Below, in pieces: positions 63,713 to 64,000 of a DNA stretch of 64,000 nt. The notes below the pieces were generated by a model. The model saw only the letters and a list, made by a program, of their open reading frames with translations. It did not search any database and was not told where the DNA came from. The stretch is from contig NZ_JACOGG010000001.1 of the NCBI RefSeq assembly GCF_014284365.1, positions 124,001-188,000 of the forward strand, in the 5' to 3' direction. Every line of letters starts with the position of its first letter. The stretch's first letter is position 1. The translations under genes were made by a program, and so were the position numbers. The DNA is from Cognatundibacterium rugosum (GTDB lineage: Bacteria > Pseudomonadota > Gammaproteobacteria > Burkholderiales > Burkholderiaceae_D).

Positions 63713-64000
63713 TACCACCAGCCAGGTCGCCAGCACCACGCCAGCGCAACCGGCGGCCATGCTCCAGGTCAGGTGCTCGCTCAGGAAAATCGCACCCCAT
63801 AACAGCGCAAACAAGGGAATCAGGAAGGTGACCGTCAGTGCCTTAGTCGGGCCGATATCATGTATCAGGCGGAAGTAGAGCAGATAGGCGATCGCACTGC
63901 ACAGTAGTGCCAAGGCAACCGCCAGCGCCATCACCGTCGTGGTGATCTCGCCTTGCACCGGTACCAGTGGCAGAAAAGGCAGCAGCACGAAAGCCGCACC
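63695..64000 (-). CDS. DMT (EamA) family transporter, C-terminal part
   Basis: The frame is open from the window edge and gives about 101 residues up to the stop at 63695. It contains the last three or four membrane helices: VMALAVALALLCSAIAYLLY, then ALTVTFLIPLFALLWGAIFL and the repeat end SEHLTWSMAAGCAGVVLATW. It is the second half of an EamA-type metabolite exporter; substrate unknown. Overlaps the GNAT gene tail to tail by 18 bases. Confidence 0.88.
   Translation of the reverse strand, partial: GAAFVLLPFLPLVPVQGEITTTVMALAVALALLCSAIAYLLYFRLIHDIGPTKALTVTFLIPLFALLWGAIFLSEHLTWSMAAGCAGVVLATWLVVSGPRK

Overview
The window is chromosomal DNA from a Gram-negative betaproteobacterium, most likely Burkholderiales and probably Oxalobacteraceae (Undibacterium/Herbaspirillum-like; the genus is a guess). 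The reasons are the classical origin gene order (rpmH-rnpA-yidD-yidC-mnmE facing away from dnaA-dnaN-gyrB), many porins, lipoproteins and RND-type pumps, strong AAGGAG/GGAGACA ribosome sites, and a style of short interspersed repeat typical of this group. No rRNA, tRNA or CRISPR array was seen.

Region 1 (1-6230) is a complete urate-to-glyoxylate pathway in two divergent operons. A GntR/FCD regulator, allantoinase (PuuE) and OHCU decarboxylase (UraD) lie on the minus strand. HIU hydrolase (UraH), membrane urate hydroxylase (PuuD), allantoicase and ureidoglycolate lyase lie on the plus strand. Two identical perfect palindromes sit in the divergent gap, one overlapping a predicted promoter. The tail of this metabolism may continue at 17.6-23.9 kb, with a glycerate kinase (glyoxylate assimilation) and a BMP-type nucleoside/purine ABC transporter. 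Between these are three tandem copies of a candidate small RNA (6287-7157), an M20 amidohydrolase, a ClpP-like protease, two tandem chemoreceptors, a porin plus PstS-like pair, a lipoprotein phosphoesterase and a beta-lactamase-fold hydrolase.

Region 2 (23.9-37.2 kb) holds a LysR/amidotransferase pair, mnmE, a long inverted-repeat intergenic element, yidC-yidD-rnpA-rpmH, the probable oriC, then dnaA, dnaN and gyrB. A short transposase-less element with terminal inverted repeats sits between the DnaA boxes and the dnaA start codon. Two relatives lie at 392 and 42361.

Region 3 (37.2-42.5 kb) is accessory. A 1276-codon SIR2-domain protein, visibly richer in A+T than gyrB, starts 22 bases after gyrB. 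It is followed by a 7-codon ORF with a perfect ribosome site and an HNH endonuclease gene on the other strand. This looks like a NAD-depleting defence gene placed next to the origin genes.

Region 4 (42.5-64 kb) carries ytcA-mdtNOP (efflux), a GST, a DTW-domain tRNA modification enzyme, exported and outer-membrane proteins, an amino-acid-type binding protein, a cluster of four small Ala/Lys-rich exported proteins (Asr-like in composition), MAPEG, a low-molecular-weight phosphatase, an RND pump pair, an M28 peptidase, a GNAT acetyltransferase and the end of a DMT transporter. Each of the four small exported genes has the same predicted ECF-sigma-like promoter (TGTCAAC, exactly 17 bases, CGTT) followed by a small hairpin at the predicted 5' end of its mRNA. 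That cluster, the small-RNA trio and the SIR2 protein are the most interesting items.
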